A DNA stretch of 64,000 nucleotides from Limiplasma sp031549415 (GCA_031549415.1 JAVBPU010000005.1:62001-126000), one strand, 5' to 3'. Positions 47,592 to 56,476 are shown, counted from the first letter of the stretch. Notes: a model not told the origin generated them from the sequence alone. Program-made: numbers and translations.

Positions 47592-48608
47592 CTACTCCTT
47601 CTCCTGCCCCAGCAGACGGGAGAGCTGCTCGCCCATGGCGCTGAGCACTCCAAACACCTGGCCGTAGTGCATCCGGGTGGGGCCGATGACCCCCAGCGTC
47701 CCATGACGGCTGTTGCCCAGGCGGTAGGTGGCGGTGACCAGGGAGCAATCCGCCAGCTCCGGGATGCCTGTTTCCGGCCCGATGCGCACGGTGAAGGCCA
47801 TTTCGCCGCTTTGCTGCAGCAATTCCAGCAGCTGCTCCTTCCCCTCCAGCAGGGAGAGAAAATTCTTCGCCTTCTCTACATCGTTATACTCCGGAAAGCT
47901 CAAAATATTGCTGGTGCCGCCCACGGCCAGCTTGCCCTGGGCGCATTGCTTTTCCACCGCCTCCATCAGCCCGGTCAGGCCGCTGAGCATCTGCTGCTCC
48001 TGCCCTGGGTCCTCGGTGGCTAAAATGCCACGGGCTTCGGACAGGGTGTGGCCGTTGAGCCTTTCGGTCAGCATCCGGCTGATGCTGTGCAAGGTCTCCG
48101 GGTCCATGTCCTCCCCCACGCGGATCACCGTGTCCCGCACGATGCCGCCGTCGGTGACGATCACCAGCAGGGCGGTGGAACCGGTCACCGGCACCAGCTG
48201 AATGTGCCGGATGCGCATCTCCGTCCCCTTGGGGCTGAGCACCAACGCGGTGTAGTGGGTCAGGCTGGACAGCACCTGGGCCGCGTGGCCGATCACGTCC
48301 TCCATCTGCCGGGCCCGCTCCTGGAAATGGCCGCGGATGCTTTCCGGGTTAGCGGTTAAAATCTTGCCCTGGGCCAGAAGCTGGTCCACATACAAGCGGT
48401 AGGCCTTGGGGCTGGGCACCCGTCCGGCGCTGACGTGGGGCTGGTCCAGGTAGCCCAGCTCTTCCAAATCGCTCATTTCATTGCGGATGGTGGCGGAGGA
48501 CAGGCTGGTTTCATACTTCTTGGATATGGTGCGGCTTCCCACCGGAATGGCTGTTAAGATGTAGTCATCAATGATGGCTTGCAAAATGCGGAATTTCCGC
48601 TCATCCAT
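47592..48608 (-). CDS. hrcA: Heat-inducible repressor HrcA
   Basis: A 338-residue repressor. The N-terminal winged helix (about 1-75) has RKFRILQAIIDDYI, SSATIRNEMSDLEELGYL and HVSAGRVPSPKAYR; the GAF-like core with VIVTDGGIVRDTVI and the insertion domain follow. It binds CIRCE upstream of its own operon and needs GroEL for activity. It is the first gene of hrcA-grpE-dnaK-dnaJ-prmA-rsmE. Confidence 0.97.
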   Translation of the reverse strand: MDERKFRILQAIIDDYILTAIPVGSRTISKKYETSLSSATIRNEMSDLEELGYLDQPHVSAGRVPSPKAYRLYVDQLLAQGKILTANPESIRGHFQERARQMEDVIGHAAQVLSSLTHYTALVLSPKGTEMRIRHIQLVPVTGSTALLVIVTDGGIVRDTVIRVGEDMDPETLHSISRMLTERLNGHTLSEARGILATEDPGQEQQMLSGLTGLMEAVEKQCAQGKLAVGGTSNILSFPEYNDVEKAKNFLSLLEGKEQLLELLQQSGEMAFTVRIGPETGIPELADCSLVTATYRLGNSRHGTLGVIGPTRMHYGQVFGVLSAMGEQLSRLLGQEKE

Positions 48609-48690
48609 GGCCCTTGCCCACCTCCTTTGCTGGAAACTGTCCGGGTGCGGCGCTGGCGTTTCCTTGCGCCGCCTTGGTTTTTCCCCGTTG

Positions 48691-48717
48691 TTAGCACTCG
48701 CCTTAATTGAGTGCTAA
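48691..48717. promoter_or_regulatory. CIRCE operator of the heat-shock operon
   Basis: TTAGCACTC, nine bases, GAGTGCTAA: a perfect match to the CIRCE consensus. It lies directly after the promoter, within the 5' leader of hrcA, as in other Bacillota. Confidence 0.97.
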
Positions 48718-48726
48718 CACATGCCT

Positions 48727-48755
48727 ATCATATGCCGATTGTGGTTTTTTGTCAA
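48727..48755 (-). promoter_or_regulatory. Sigma-A promoter of the hrcA operon
   Basis: On the minus strand a perfect TTGACA (48750-48755) and TATGAT (48727-48732) are 17 bases apart. The start point should fall just before CIRCE. Confidence 0.88.
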
Positions 48756-49128
48756 TAGGGTTTTTGCGGGAATTCTTAGTTTGTTCATAAACCTTCGGTT
48801 GCGTTTCTTGATAGCAGCCTGTTTCCAGCAGAGGAGGATGCAACGCCAAGGGGGCTTCGTATTCCGTATAGGCCGGGGGCTTTTGCTCTTTTTGATACTG
48901 ATGGCAGTTGGTTGCCCCACAGGGGGAACAAGAATGATGCAAGGAACAAAAAGAGCAGCCCCCTCCTTCTTGAGACTGAGGATGCCACCGGCATCGCATC
49001 CCACTGTTGGCAAGCGGACCGCCGTTAACACAAACCACAGTTTGTCCCCCGGCCGTCACAACCCAGTCATACCCCCTGCCCCCTTCGCATACCCTTAGCA
49101 AACAAAGCGGCCAGGGGTGTGATGATGC
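48756..49128. other. 370-base gap with a possible Cys-rich reading frame
   Basis: No gene here is convincing. On the minus strand a frame of up to 147 codons (49146 down to 48703) contains a Cys-rich middle (GGGCSFCSLHHSCSPCG) but has no clear ribosome-binding site, has mixed codon use, and runs through the hrcA promoter and half of CIRCE. On the plus strand the frame at 48721-49098 looks non-coding. No hairpin or promoter stands out, apart from those listed. Confidence 0.3.
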
Positions 49129-49845
49129 ATGCCAAAGGGAAAGCACTGGGCTGCCGGGCTTTTTTGTCTGCTGGCGGCCCTCCTCAACCTATTTTTGACC
49201 ACCGGGGCGGCGGGCGGCCGGCCGGACCCGGACCAGCAAGCCGCCCAGCGGGCGGGGGTTCCCCAGGGCTATTGGGTATGGGTCAGCCTGCACGGCAAAA
49301 ACCTCACCCTGTATAAGGGCGTGAAGCCCCAGGCCCAGTACGTCATCGCCACAGGCACCTACGAAACCCCCTCCCCCATTGGGGTGTACCGGGTGTCCCA
49401 CCGCTTCGCCGGAGAGCTGGGGGGCTTTGGCACGCGCTTTTTGGGGCTTTCCGTGCCCTGGGGCATGTACGGCATCCACGGCACCAACGCCCCCGGCAGC
49501 ATCGGCAGCAACGCCTCCCACGGCTGCATCCGCATGTTTGTCAGGGATAGCGAGGCCCTCTACGCCAAGGTGCCCAACGGGGCCAAGGTGGTGCTGGAGG
49601 GCGGGCCCTACGGCCTGCTGGACACCAGCCTGCCCCCCTTGCAGCCCGGAGACCGGACCAGCCATGTGGCGGCGGTGCAAAGCAAACTGCGGGCGCTGGG
49701 CTATTACTACGGCTCCTCCGACGGCCTGTACGGCCAGGGCACCGCCAAGGCGGTGCAGAAGGCCCGCAAGGAGCTGGGCCTGCCCGCTGGCGAGCATGTG
49801 GACTACGCCTTTTACAAGGCCATCGGCCTCATTTTGTTTGAGTAG
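49129..49845 (+). CDS. L,D-transpeptidase (YkuD) with a peptidoglycan-binding domain
   Basis: A 238-residue exported protein: hydrophobic signal segment (about 8-27), a YkuD catalytic domain (about 47-165) with YGIHGTNAPGSIG and the active-site SHGCIRM, then a PG_binding_1 domain (about 175-235; VAAVQSKLRALGYYYG, LYGQGTAKAVQ). It forms or exchanges 3-3 cross-links in peptidoglycan. It lies 51 bases upstream of the spoIIIA operon in the same direction, so a role in spore or mother-cell wall remodelling is possible; that is inference from position. Confidence 0.93.
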   Translation: MPKGKHWAAGLFCLLAALLNLFLTTGAAGGRPDPDQQAAQRAGVPQGYWVWVSLHGKNLTLYKGVKPQAQYVIATGTYETPSPIGVYRVSHRFAGELGGFGTRFLGLSVPWGMYGIHGTNAPGSIGSNASHGCIRMFVRDSEALYAKVPNGAKVVLEGGPYGLLDTSLPPLQPGDRTSHVAAVQSKLRALGYYYGSSDGLYGQGTAKAVQKARKELGLPAGEHVDYAFYKAIGLILFE

Positions 49846-49896
49846 CCAAGCGGCAAGGCCCACTTTGCCAAAAATCACCGGAAAGAGGCGAAAGCC

Positions 49897-50814
49897 ATGA
49901 CCTGGGAAGAAACCGTATCCTTCTTTTCCCTGTGCCTGCCGGGGGCGGTGGCCAAGGCCCTGGCCGCCCTGCCCGCCGGGGAGGCCCGGGAGATCCGCGT
50001 GCGGGCCCATCAGCCCGTGTGCCTTGTGACCCGGCAGGGGGACGTGCCCTGCGGCCTTATCCCCACCCCGGAGCAGGTGAACGCCATGGCGGAAAGCCTC
50101 AGCGAGCACGCCCTCTATGCCCGGGCGGAGGAGCAGCGCCAGGGCTTTGTCACCCTGCGGGGGGGCCACCGGATGGGCCTGTGCGGGCGGGTCCTGGCCC
50201 AGGGCGGGGCCGTGCGCGCCCTGCGGGACATCAGCAGCCTGTGCGTGCGGGTGGCGGGCCAGTGGACTGGCACTGCGGACCCGCTGCTGCCCTATTTGCT
50301 GGACGGGCAGGGCCATCCCAGAAACCTGCTGGTCATCGGCCTGCCGGGCACAGGCAAAACCACCTTGCTGCGGGATGCCTGCCGCCAGCTATCCGAAAAG
50401 GGGCTTCGCCTGGGCCTGGTGGACGAGCGCAGCGAGCTGGCCGCCATGAGCCGGGGGGTGCCCCAGCTGGACGTGGGCCCTAACACCGACGTGCTGGACG
50501 GCGCGGCCAAGGAGGCGGGCCTGCGGTGGATGCTGCGGGCCATGGCCCCCCAGGCCCTGGTCACCGATGAGCTGGGGGGCATGGTGGACGCCCTGGCGGT
50601 GCTGGAAGCGGTGCAAAGCGGCGTATCGGTGCTGACCAGCGTCCACGGGGCGGGGCTGCAAAGCCTGGTGGGCCGCAGCGCCCTGTACCACCTGATGCAA
50701 AACCATGTGTTTTCCCTGTACGCGGTGATGGACCCGGGCCGCAGCGGCGCGGTGGAGGCCCTGTACGGAGAGGACCGGCAACCCCTGCCCCTTGCCACCG
50801 GGGGGACCCCATGA
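49897..50814 (+). CDS. spoIIIAA: Stage III sporulation ATPase SpoIIIAA
   Basis: A 305-residue secretion-type ATPase, with Walker A GLPGTGKTTLLRD (about 149-161) and Walker B ALVTDELGGM. HGAGLQSLVGR is the conserved downstream stretch. In B. subtilis it energises the SpoIIIA-SpoIIQ channel that links mother cell and forespore, acting on the mother-cell side. It starts a run of eight genes with overlaps or gaps under 35 bases. Confidence 0.96.
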   Translation: MTWEETVSFFSLCLPGAVAKALAALPAGEAREIRVRAHQPVCLVTRQGDVPCGLIPTPEQVNAMAESLSEHALYARAEEQRQGFVTLRGGHRMGLCGRVLAQGGAVRALRDISSLCVRVAGQWTGTADPLLPYLLDGQGHPRNLLVIGLPGTGKTTLLRDACRQLSEKGLRLGLVDERSELAAMSRGVPQLDVGPNTDVLDGAAKEAGLRWMLRAMAPQALVTDELGGMVDALAVLEAVQSGVSVLTSVHGAGLQSLVGRSALYHLMQNHVFSLYAVMDPGRSGAVEALYGEDRQPLPLATGGTP

Positions 50815-51344
50815 TGCTGGGCGCTCCCGGAGCCTTTGCCTGCTTTGCGGCCTGCACAGGGGTGGGGCTGCTGTTGCGGGCCCGTTGCCAGGACCGGGCC
50901 CGGCTGCTGCTGGCCTGGGGGGACGCCCTGGGGACCATGGGCCTTTTATTGGAAGAAGAACGCCTGCCCCTGCCCTCCTTGCTGGACATGGCCGGGGAGG
51001 CTCTTCCCCTGCAAGGGCCGGAGGGACAAGTCCATAGGCGGCTGCAACAGACAGCCCGCCTTTTGGAAGAGAAACCCCGGCTCACTTTGCAGGAAGCCTA
51101 CCAGGCGGCCTGCGGCCTGCATCCCATCCCCTGTGAAAAGCCGGAAGAGCGGCAATTGCTCACCCAGCTGTTTTCCCAGCTGGGCGTCGGCACCGCCGCC
51201 ATGCGGGGCCGGGGGGTGATGGGCTGTGAAAGGCGGCTGCGGGCCTTGCAGGAAAAGGCAGAGCAAAAGGCGGAGGGCGCCGGAAAGCTCTATGCCAAGC
51301 TGGGCATGCTAGGCGGGCTGATGCTGGCCATCGCCCTATGGTAA
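50811..51344 (+). CDS. spoIIIAB: Stage III sporulation protein SpoIIIAB
   Basis: A 177-residue protein with one N-terminal membrane segment and one at the C-terminus (YAKLGMLGGLMLAIALW), around a helical domain similar to type II secretion GspF-like parts. LFSQLGVG and AEGAGKLYAKLGMLGG are family stretches. It overlaps spoIIIAA by four bases. Confidence 0.93.
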   Translation: MMLGAPGAFACFAACTGVGLLLRARCQDRARLLLAWGDALGTMGLLLEEERLPLPSLLDMAGEALPLQGPEGQVHRRLQQTARLLEEKPRLTLQEAYQAACGLHPIPCEKPEERQLLTQLFSQLGVGTAAMRGRGVMGCERRLRALQEKAEQKAEGAGKLYAKLGMLGGLMLAIALW

Positions 51345-51375
51345 ACGAGGCAAACAGGGTAAGGAGGCAAACCCC

Positions 51376-51576
51376 ATGATTCAAATTGATGTGCTGTTCA
51401 AGCTGGCGGGGCTTGGGGTGGTGGTGGCGGTGATCCACCAGGTCTTGACCCGGGCTGGACGGGAAGAGCTGGCCACCCTCACCACGGTGGTGGGGGTTGT
51501 GATTGCGCTGTTTATGGTGGTAGAGCTGATCTCTCAGCTTCTGGCCAGCGTAAAGAGCATCTTTCAGCTGTACTGA
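51376..51576 (+). CDS. spoIIIAC: Stage III sporulation protein SpoIIIAC
   Basis: A 66-residue two-helix membrane protein (LFKLAGLGVVVAVIHQVL and TVVGVVIALFMVVELISQLL), the standard size for SpoIIIAC. Part of the mother-cell channel. The stop codon shares a base with the next start. Confidence 0.95.
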   Translation: MIQIDVLFKLAGLGVVVAVIHQVLTRAGREELATLTTVVGVVIALFMVVELISQLLASVKSIFQLY

Positions 51577-51962
51577 TGGGGCTGTGGCAATGGGCCGGCC
51601 TGGCGGTGGCCGCGGCGGTTTTGTGCATGGTGGTGCGGCAACAACAGCCGGAGCTGGCGGGCCTGTGCGCCCTGGCGGCGGGGGCCATGCTGCTGCTTTC
51701 CGCCCTGTCCAGCCTTGCCTCCGTGCAGGAGGTCTTTGGGCGGCTGATGACACTCAGCGGCCTGCACCAGGGGTACATGAACCTGCTGCTGAAAATCCTG
51801 GGCATTGCCTACGTGGGGGAGCTGGCGGCCCAAACCTGCCTGGATTTAGGCGAACAGGGCCTGGCCATGAAGGTGGCCCTCTGCGGCAAGCTGGCCATTT
51901 TCACCTTGGCGGCCCCCATGCTGGTCAGCCTGCTGACCATGATCGCGGAGCTGGCCCCATGA
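51576..51962 (+). CDS. spoIIIAD: Stage III sporulation protein SpoIIIAD
   Basis: A 128-residue membrane protein with about four helices; KILGIAYVGELAAQTCLDLGE and AMKVALCGKLAIFTLAAPM are the family-defining stretches. It is related to SpoIIIAC by an internal duplication and joins it in the channel. It overlaps spoIIIAE by four bases. Confidence 0.95.
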   Translation: MGLWQWAGLAVAAAVLCMVVRQQQPELAGLCALAAGAMLLLSALSSLASVQEVFGRLMTLSGLHQGYMNLLLKILGIAYVGELAAQTCLDLGEQGLAMKVALCGKLAIFTLAAPMLVSLLTMIAELAP

Positions 51963-53137
51963 GGCCCGGGCGCAGGGCGCGGCGCACGCGGATTCTCCTT
52001 CTCTTTCTCTTTTTCCTTGTGGCCCTCTCCCTGGGGCTGTCCCCCGCCGCCCAGGCACAGACCTTGCAGGAGGCCCTCAGCGCGCAACTTTCCGGGCTGG
52101 ATTTGACGGCCCTCACCCAGGTGGCCGCCCGCCAGGACCTGCTGCCCGGCGATGTGCCGGGCCTGCTTCGCGCCCTCTCCTCCGGCCAGGCCCTGCTTTC
52201 CGGGCCGGATCTGCTGGCCTGGCTGGGCCGCCAGTTCACCGGGGCCTTTCAGGACAGCCTGTGGCGCATGACCCGGCTGCTGGCCCCGGCCCTGCTGCTG
52301 GGGGTGCTGTCCCATCTGCGGGTGTCCCTGGGGCGGGAGTTTGTGGCCAAGGCCTGCAACTACGCGGGCATGCTGCTGGTGCTGGGCTTCTTGGTGGCGG
52401 ATATGAAGGAGCATGTGTCCCTGGCCCGGGCCGCCATTGACCAGATGGCCTCCACCATGCAAGCCCTGTTTCCCCTGCTGGTGACGCTTCTGGCAGCGGT
52501 GGGGGGCCGGGCCAGCGCCGCCTTTTTCCAGCCTGCGGTGGTGGCCGCCAGCGGCACCATGACGGCGCTGCTGCAAAACGTCACCTTGCCCTTTGCCGTG
52601 GCCCTAGGGGTGCTGACCCTGGTGGGCAGCCTCTGCGAAAACCTCAAAATCACCCGACTTTGCAAGCTGATGCGCCAGGTGGCCCATTGGACGCTGGGGT
52701 TCAGCTTCACCGTGTTCATCGGGGTGATGATGGTGCAGGGGCTAGGCTCCGCCGCGGTGGACGGGGTATCCATCCGCACGGCCAAGTATGCCATTGATAA
52801 CTTCATCCCCATTGTGGGCGGCATGTTTTCCGACACGGTGGACACGCTGGTGGGCTGCTCCCTGCTGATCCAAAACGCCGTGGGGGTGCTGGGGCTGCTG
52901 GTGCTGCTGGGGGGCATTCTGCGGCCCATGGTGCAAACGGTGTGCACGCTGCTTTTATACAGCGCCACCGCCGCCCTGCTGGAGCCTGTGGCGGATTCGC
53001 CCCTGGCCCATTGCATCGGCGAGTTTTCCGGGGTGTACACGCTGCTGTTCATCATTGAGCTCAGCGTAGGGGCCATGTTTGTGCTGCTGGTGGCCCAAAT
53101 GCTGGTGGTGGGCAATTTGACCGTGATGTTGAGGTGA
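51959..53137 (+). CDS. spoIIIAE: Stage III sporulation protein SpoIIIAE
   Basis: A 392-residue polytopic protein with a signal-like N-terminus (about 10-35) and seven or more helices. Family stretches include GVMMVQGLGSAAVDGVSIRT and AIDNFIPIVGGMFSDTVDT. I use the ATG at 51959, which overlaps the spoIIIAD stop; longer frames read through spoIIIAD. It is the largest membrane part of the feeding-tube complex. Confidence 0.95.
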   Translation: MRPGRRARRTRILLLFLFFLVALSLGLSPAAQAQTLQEALSAQLSGLDLTALTQVAARQDLLPGDVPGLLRALSSGQALLSGPDLLAWLGRQFTGAFQDSLWRMTRLLAPALLLGVLSHLRVSLGREFVAKACNYAGMLLVLGFLVADMKEHVSLARAAIDQMASTMQALFPLLVTLLAAVGGRASAAFFQPAVVAASGTMTALLQNVTLPFAVALGVLTLVGSLCENLKITRLCKLMRQVAHWTLGFSFTVFIGVMMVQGLGSAAVDGVSIRTAKYAIDNFIPIVGGMFSDTVDTLVGCSLLIQNAVGVLGLLVLLGGILRPMVQTVCTLLLYSATAALLEPVADSPLAHCIGEFSGVYTLLFIIELSVGAMFVLLVAQMLVVGNLTVMLR

Positions 53138-53141
53138 AGGC

Positions 53142-53669
53142 ATGGGTGGATTTTTACGGCAGGTGATCTCCCTGTCCGGGCTGTGGGCCCTGGCGGAGCT
53201 GCTGCTGCCCGAGGGCAGCCTGCACAAGGCCGCCCGGCTGTGCATGAGCCTGATCACCATGGCGGTGCTGCTGGTGTCCATGGTGGACCTGGTGTCCGGC
53301 TGGCTGAACACCTCCCTGCCGGAGGACGCCATGGAAGGCCTGGGGGCCCTGGCCCAGCAAAGCGCCGAGGCGGCCCCCGCCGCCGCCACCGGGGCCGGGT
53401 ATGTGGAGGCGTACCTGACCGCCCAGGCCAACCAGGCGGAGAATCTATGCCTGCGCATGGCCCGGCAGGCCGGGTACCAGGCCCGGGCGGCGGTGTACCT
53501 GCGGCAGGACGGCGGGCTGGAGCGGATGCAGGTGCAATTGCTGGGCCCTGCCCCAGGCCCGGAGGGAACCCGCGCCACCCCGCTGCTGGCGGCGGCGGAG
53601 CTGCGGACGGCCCTGGCCAAGGCCTTTGGCGCGGAGGAATCCCAGGTCAATGTAAGCGAAGGTGAATGA
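53142..53669 (+). CDS. spoIIIAF: Stage III sporulation protein SpoIIIAF
   Basis: A 175-residue protein with two N-terminal membrane helices (about 5-50) and an extracytoplasmic ring-building-type domain at the C-terminus. LLPEGSLHKAARLCMSLITM is the conserved early stretch. Sequence in the last domain is divergent, as in other Clostridia. Confidence 0.92.
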   Translation: MGGFLRQVISLSGLWALAELLLPEGSLHKAARLCMSLITMAVLLVSMVDLVSGWLNTSLPEDAMEGLGALAQQSAEAAPAAATGAGYVEAYLTAQANQAENLCLRMARQAGYQARAAVYLRQDGGLERMQVQLLGPAPGPEGTRATPLLAAAELRTALAKAFGAEESQVNVSEGE

Positions 53670-54054
53670 CGTGAAGTGGCTTTCTTGGCTGAAACAGGGA
53701 AAGCGCCTCTGGTGGGCGGCGCTGGCGGCGCTGGTGGGAGCCTGCCTGCTGATGGCCGTACGAGGCCAGGGGCCCGAAACGGCGAGAAGCGCCGCCACCC
53801 AGGAGGAAAAAAGGGTGGCCCAGGTGCTTAGCGCCATGGCCGGGGCGGGCCGGGTGGAAGTGGCCCTGTTTTATGAAACCGAGGCGATCACCGCCTTTTC
53901 CAGCGGGGCCAAAAGCCGCCCCACCGGGGCGTTGGTGGTGGCGGAGGGGGCGGGGAATTTGCAGGTGCGCCTGGAGCTGTCCCGGGCGGTGCGCACGCTG
54001 CTGGGCCTGCCGGAAACCGCCGTGGATGTGTTTGTAATGGAGGATGCGCCATGA
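53662..54054 (+). CDS. spoIIIAG: Stage III sporulation protein SpoIIIAG
   Basis: A 130-residue protein: one N-terminal membrane helix (about 19-35) and a ring-building domain with VAQVLSAMAGAGRVEVALFY and VRLELSRAVRTLLGLP. It is shorter than the B. subtilis protein (about 229 residues), which has extra inserted strands. It forms the large ring in the intermembrane space. The start is GTG and overlaps spoIIIAF. Confidence 0.93.
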   Translation: MNDVKWLSWLKQGKRLWWAALAALVGACLLMAVRGQGPETARSAATQEEKRVAQVLSAMAGAGRVEVALFYETEAITAFSSGAKSRPTGALVVAEGAGNLQVRLELSRAVRTLLGLPETAVDVFVMEDAP

Positions 54055-54779
54055 GCAAGATGAAGGTGGTGGGCACCCTGCGCCCTGGGGCGGCGGGGAC
54101 CGCCCAGGCGGCAAAGCCCGCAGGGGAAGGGATGCAAAGCGCCGGGAGGCTTTCCCAAACAACAGGGGCCGAAAAAAAGAGACGTTCTGAAAAAGAAAGA
54201 CCGCCGGAAAAGAAAAAGCGGGCGGTAGCGCCCCGCCGCTCCTTCTCCTGGCTTCGGACCACGGTGCTGTGCGGGCTACTGCTGGCGGCAGGCCTGCTGC
54301 TGGGCCTGGGGCCGCTGTCCAGCCTTTGGAACACGCCCCGGGTGCCGGGGGTGCGGCAATTGCTGGAGGAGGGCAAGGCGCTGCTGGAAGGGGGCCCCTC
54401 CCCCCAGGCCGCCCCTTCCACCGCCCCGCCCGCCACGGAGGCCCTCACCCAGCGGGAGCTGCGGGAGGCCGCCTACCAGCAGGACCGGGAAGCCCTCCTG
54501 GCCCTGACGGACAACCAGGCCCTGGCCCCGGAAACCCGGGAGGACGCGGCGGCGCAGCTGCAACAGATGGTGGAGGCCCACCAGCAGGAGCTAGCCTTGG
54601 AGCAAGCCCTGGGGGAGGCGGGCTTCCCCACCCGCCTGGTGCTGCTGCAAAACAAAGCCCTCACCGTGATGGTGAGGGACCAGGAGCTGACGGCGGCAGA
54701 AAGCGCCACCATTATGTCGCTGTGCGTGGCCCATGGGGCGGTGGACCTGGCCAACATCCGCATTATGACCGGGCAGTAG
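54051..54779 (+). CDS. spoIIIAH: Stage III sporulation protein SpoIIIAH
   Basis: A 242-residue protein. A basic, low-complexity cytosolic N-terminus (about 1-65) precedes one membrane helix (about 70-90) and an extracytoplasmic YscJ/FliF-like domain ending in SATIMSLCVAHGAVDLANIRI. It pairs with the forespore protein SpoIIQ, which is not in the window. The N-terminal basic extension is longer than usual. It ends one base before the convergent DUF1622 gene, with no terminator between. Confidence 0.93.
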   Translation: MSKMKVVGTLRPGAAGTAQAAKPAGEGMQSAGRLSQTTGAEKKRRSEKERPPEKKKRAVAPRRSFSWLRTTVLCGLLLAAGLLLGLGPLSSLWNTPRVPGVRQLLEEGKALLEGGPSPQAAPSTAPPATEALTQRELREAAYQQDREALLALTDNQALAPETREDAAAQLQQMVEAHQQELALEQALGEAGFPTRLVLLQNKALTVMVRDQELTAAESATIMSLCVAHGAVDLANIRIMTGQ

Positions 54780-54780
54780 C

Positions 54781-55218
54781 CTATTCCTTGACGGCCTTTT
54801 CCGCCGTCTTGTCCATGTCCTTGCCCGGCTTGTCCACGCCGTGGCCGCCCAGCACCAGCTGTTTCACGGTGATGGGCTCCCGGTGGTGGGCTTTGTTCGG
54901 GTCCAGGCGCTCCTCCTCGTTGCGGATTTCCCAGTGCAGCAGCAAAGTCAGCATGCTTCGCAGCAAGATCACCGCCGCCAGGGTGCCCAGCTCGTTCCAG
55001 CCGCTGACGATCACCGAGCGCAGCACCTCGCTGCCCACCTTAAATTCCAGCCCCAGCATAATGCCCTGGGCCAGGTCGATGCGGATGCTCTCATGCTTGC
55101 GGATGTACCCAACGAACCCCCGCACCATGCTGATGACGATCACCGAAATGCCCGCCATCTCAATCAGCAAAATGCAACCCCGGACAAACACGTCAAAATA
55201 TTGCTCAATCTGATGCAT
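54781..55218 (-). CDS. DUF1622 family membrane protein
   Basis: A 145-residue protein with three hydrophobic helices (about 14-33, 50-70 and 80-100), matching DUF1622: IEMAGISVIVISMVRGF, IRIDLAQGIMLGLEFKVGSEVLRS and LAAVILLRSMLTLLLHWEI. Family members are small uncharacterised membrane proteins. The hydrophilic tail (about 101-145) is Lys/Glu/His-rich. The ATG at 55218 has AAGGAG. It is convergent with spoIIIAH and divergent from hemW. Confidence 0.88.
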   Translation of the reverse strand: MHQIEQYFDVFVRGCILLIEMAGISVIVISMVRGFVGYIRKHESIRIDLAQGIMLGLEFKVGSEVLRSVIVSGWNELGTLAAVILLRSMLTLLLHWEIRNEEERLDPNKAHHREPITVKQLVLGGHGVDKPGKDMDKTAEKAVKE

Positions 55219-55279
55219 GCGCAATTTCTCCTTCGCTGATGCGGTTTTATGGTACAATGCGTAAGAAGGGGGATGTACC

Positions 55280-56476
55280 ATGTTGCTCTCATTATACCTG
55301 CATATTCCATTTTGTAAAAGAAAATGTTTGTATTGCGATTTTTGTTCGGTCCCCGCCACGGCAGCGGAAATGGAAAGCTATTGTGACGCCTTGGTTTTGG
55401 AGATGGCATTGGCCAAAGCATCCCTGCCGGAGGCGCAAATACGCACCCTTTTTATCGGCGGCGGCACCCCTTCGGTGTTGCCCGCGCCGCTGATGGACAA
55501 GCTGCTCACCGCCCTGCACGCCCACTTTTCCGTGGAGTCCGGCGCGGAGTTCACCCTAGAAATGAACCCGGGCACCGTCACCCCGGAGTTTTTGCGGCTG
55601 GTACAGCGCCAGGGCGTGAACCGGCTGTCCCTGGGCCTGCAAGCCGCCCAGGACAGACTGCTGGGCGCTTTGGGCCGGGTCCATACCTTTGCCCAGGCGA
55701 TGGAGGCGGTGGGGATGCTGCGGGAAGCGGGCTTTGCCAATTTCAACCTGGACGTGATGTTTGGCCTGCCCGGCCAAAGCCTGCAGGAGTATCTGGACAC
55801 CCTGGCCCAGGCCGTGGCCCTTTCCCCCACCCATATCTCCGCCTACAGCCTCATTTTGGAGGAAACCACGCCGCTGTTTGCCAGCGTACAGCGGGGCGAT
55901 TGCGCCCTGCCGGAGGAGGACGCCGTGGCGGAGATGTACGAGGCCGGGCGGGATTTTCTGGAGGCGGCGGGCTACCAGCAATACGAGATCAGCAATTTTG
56001 CCAAACCCGGCTACGAATGCCACCACAATCGGGTGTACTGGCAAGGGGGCTGGTACCTGGGCCTGGGGGCCAGCGGGGCCAGCCTGCTGCCTGGGCAGGG
56101 CGCGAGCCCGGAAGGCGAAGGATCGAAGGGCGCAGCCCTTGCCCTGCGCCGGGAAAACGTCGCCGATCTGGCCCAGTATGAGCAGGCGGTGCGCTCCGGA
56201 AGGCTTCCCGTTGCAGAAACCCACCACATTACCAAGGAGGAGGCCATGTTTGAAACCCTGATGCTGGGCCTGAGAACCCTCCAGGGCGTGGCGGAGAAGG
56301 CTTTTTTAGAGCGCTTTGGCGTGGGGCTGGAAGAGGTGTATGGCGAGGTTCTTGCAAGCCTGGTCAGCGAGGGCCTGGCGTACTGGGAGGGGACTCAGCC
56401 GGAGCGCCGCTTGGTGTTGACCCAGCGGGGGTTGCTGGTGCAAAATCAGGTGCTGGTGAGGCTGATGCCAGCATAG
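55280..56476 (+). CDS. hemW: Radical SAM heme chaperone HemW
   Basis: A 398-residue radical SAM protein with CKRKCLYCDF as the 4Fe-4S Cys motif, FIGGGTPSVL, NRLSLGLQAAQD, NLDVMFGLPGQS and ISAYSLILEETTPL. The residues that distinguish true coproporphyrinogen dehydrogenase (HemN) are not evident and the length is that of HemW, which binds heme and delivers it to respiratory enzymes. A loop near residues 274-292 (PGQGASPEGEGSKGAALAL) is longer than in relatives and its DNA holds a short palindrome also seen in the structured repeat. Confidence 0.9.
   Translation: MLLSLYLHIPFCKRKCLYCDFCSVPATAAEMESYCDALVLEMALAKASLPEAQIRTLFIGGGTPSVLPAPLMDKLLTALHAHFSVESGAEFTLEMNPGTVTPEFLRLVQRQGVNRLSLGLQAAQDRLLGALGRVHTFAQAMEAVGMLREAGFANFNLDVMFGLPGQSLQEYLDTLAQAVALSPTHISAYSLILEETTPLFASVQRGDCALPEEDAVAEMYEAGRDFLEAAGYQQYEISNFAKPGYECHHNRVYWQGGWYLGLGASGASLLPGQGASPEGEGSKGAALALRRENVADLAQYEQAVRSGRLPVAETHHITKEEAMFETLMLGLRTLQGVAEKAFLERFGVGLEEVYGEVLASLVSEGLAYWEGTQPERRLVLTQRGLLVQNQVLVRLMPA

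Noticed and set aside
48721..49098. Rightward 125-codon frame beside the hrcA promoter
   Set aside because: No ribosome-binding site, no recognisable domain, and it starts within the hrcA promoter region.
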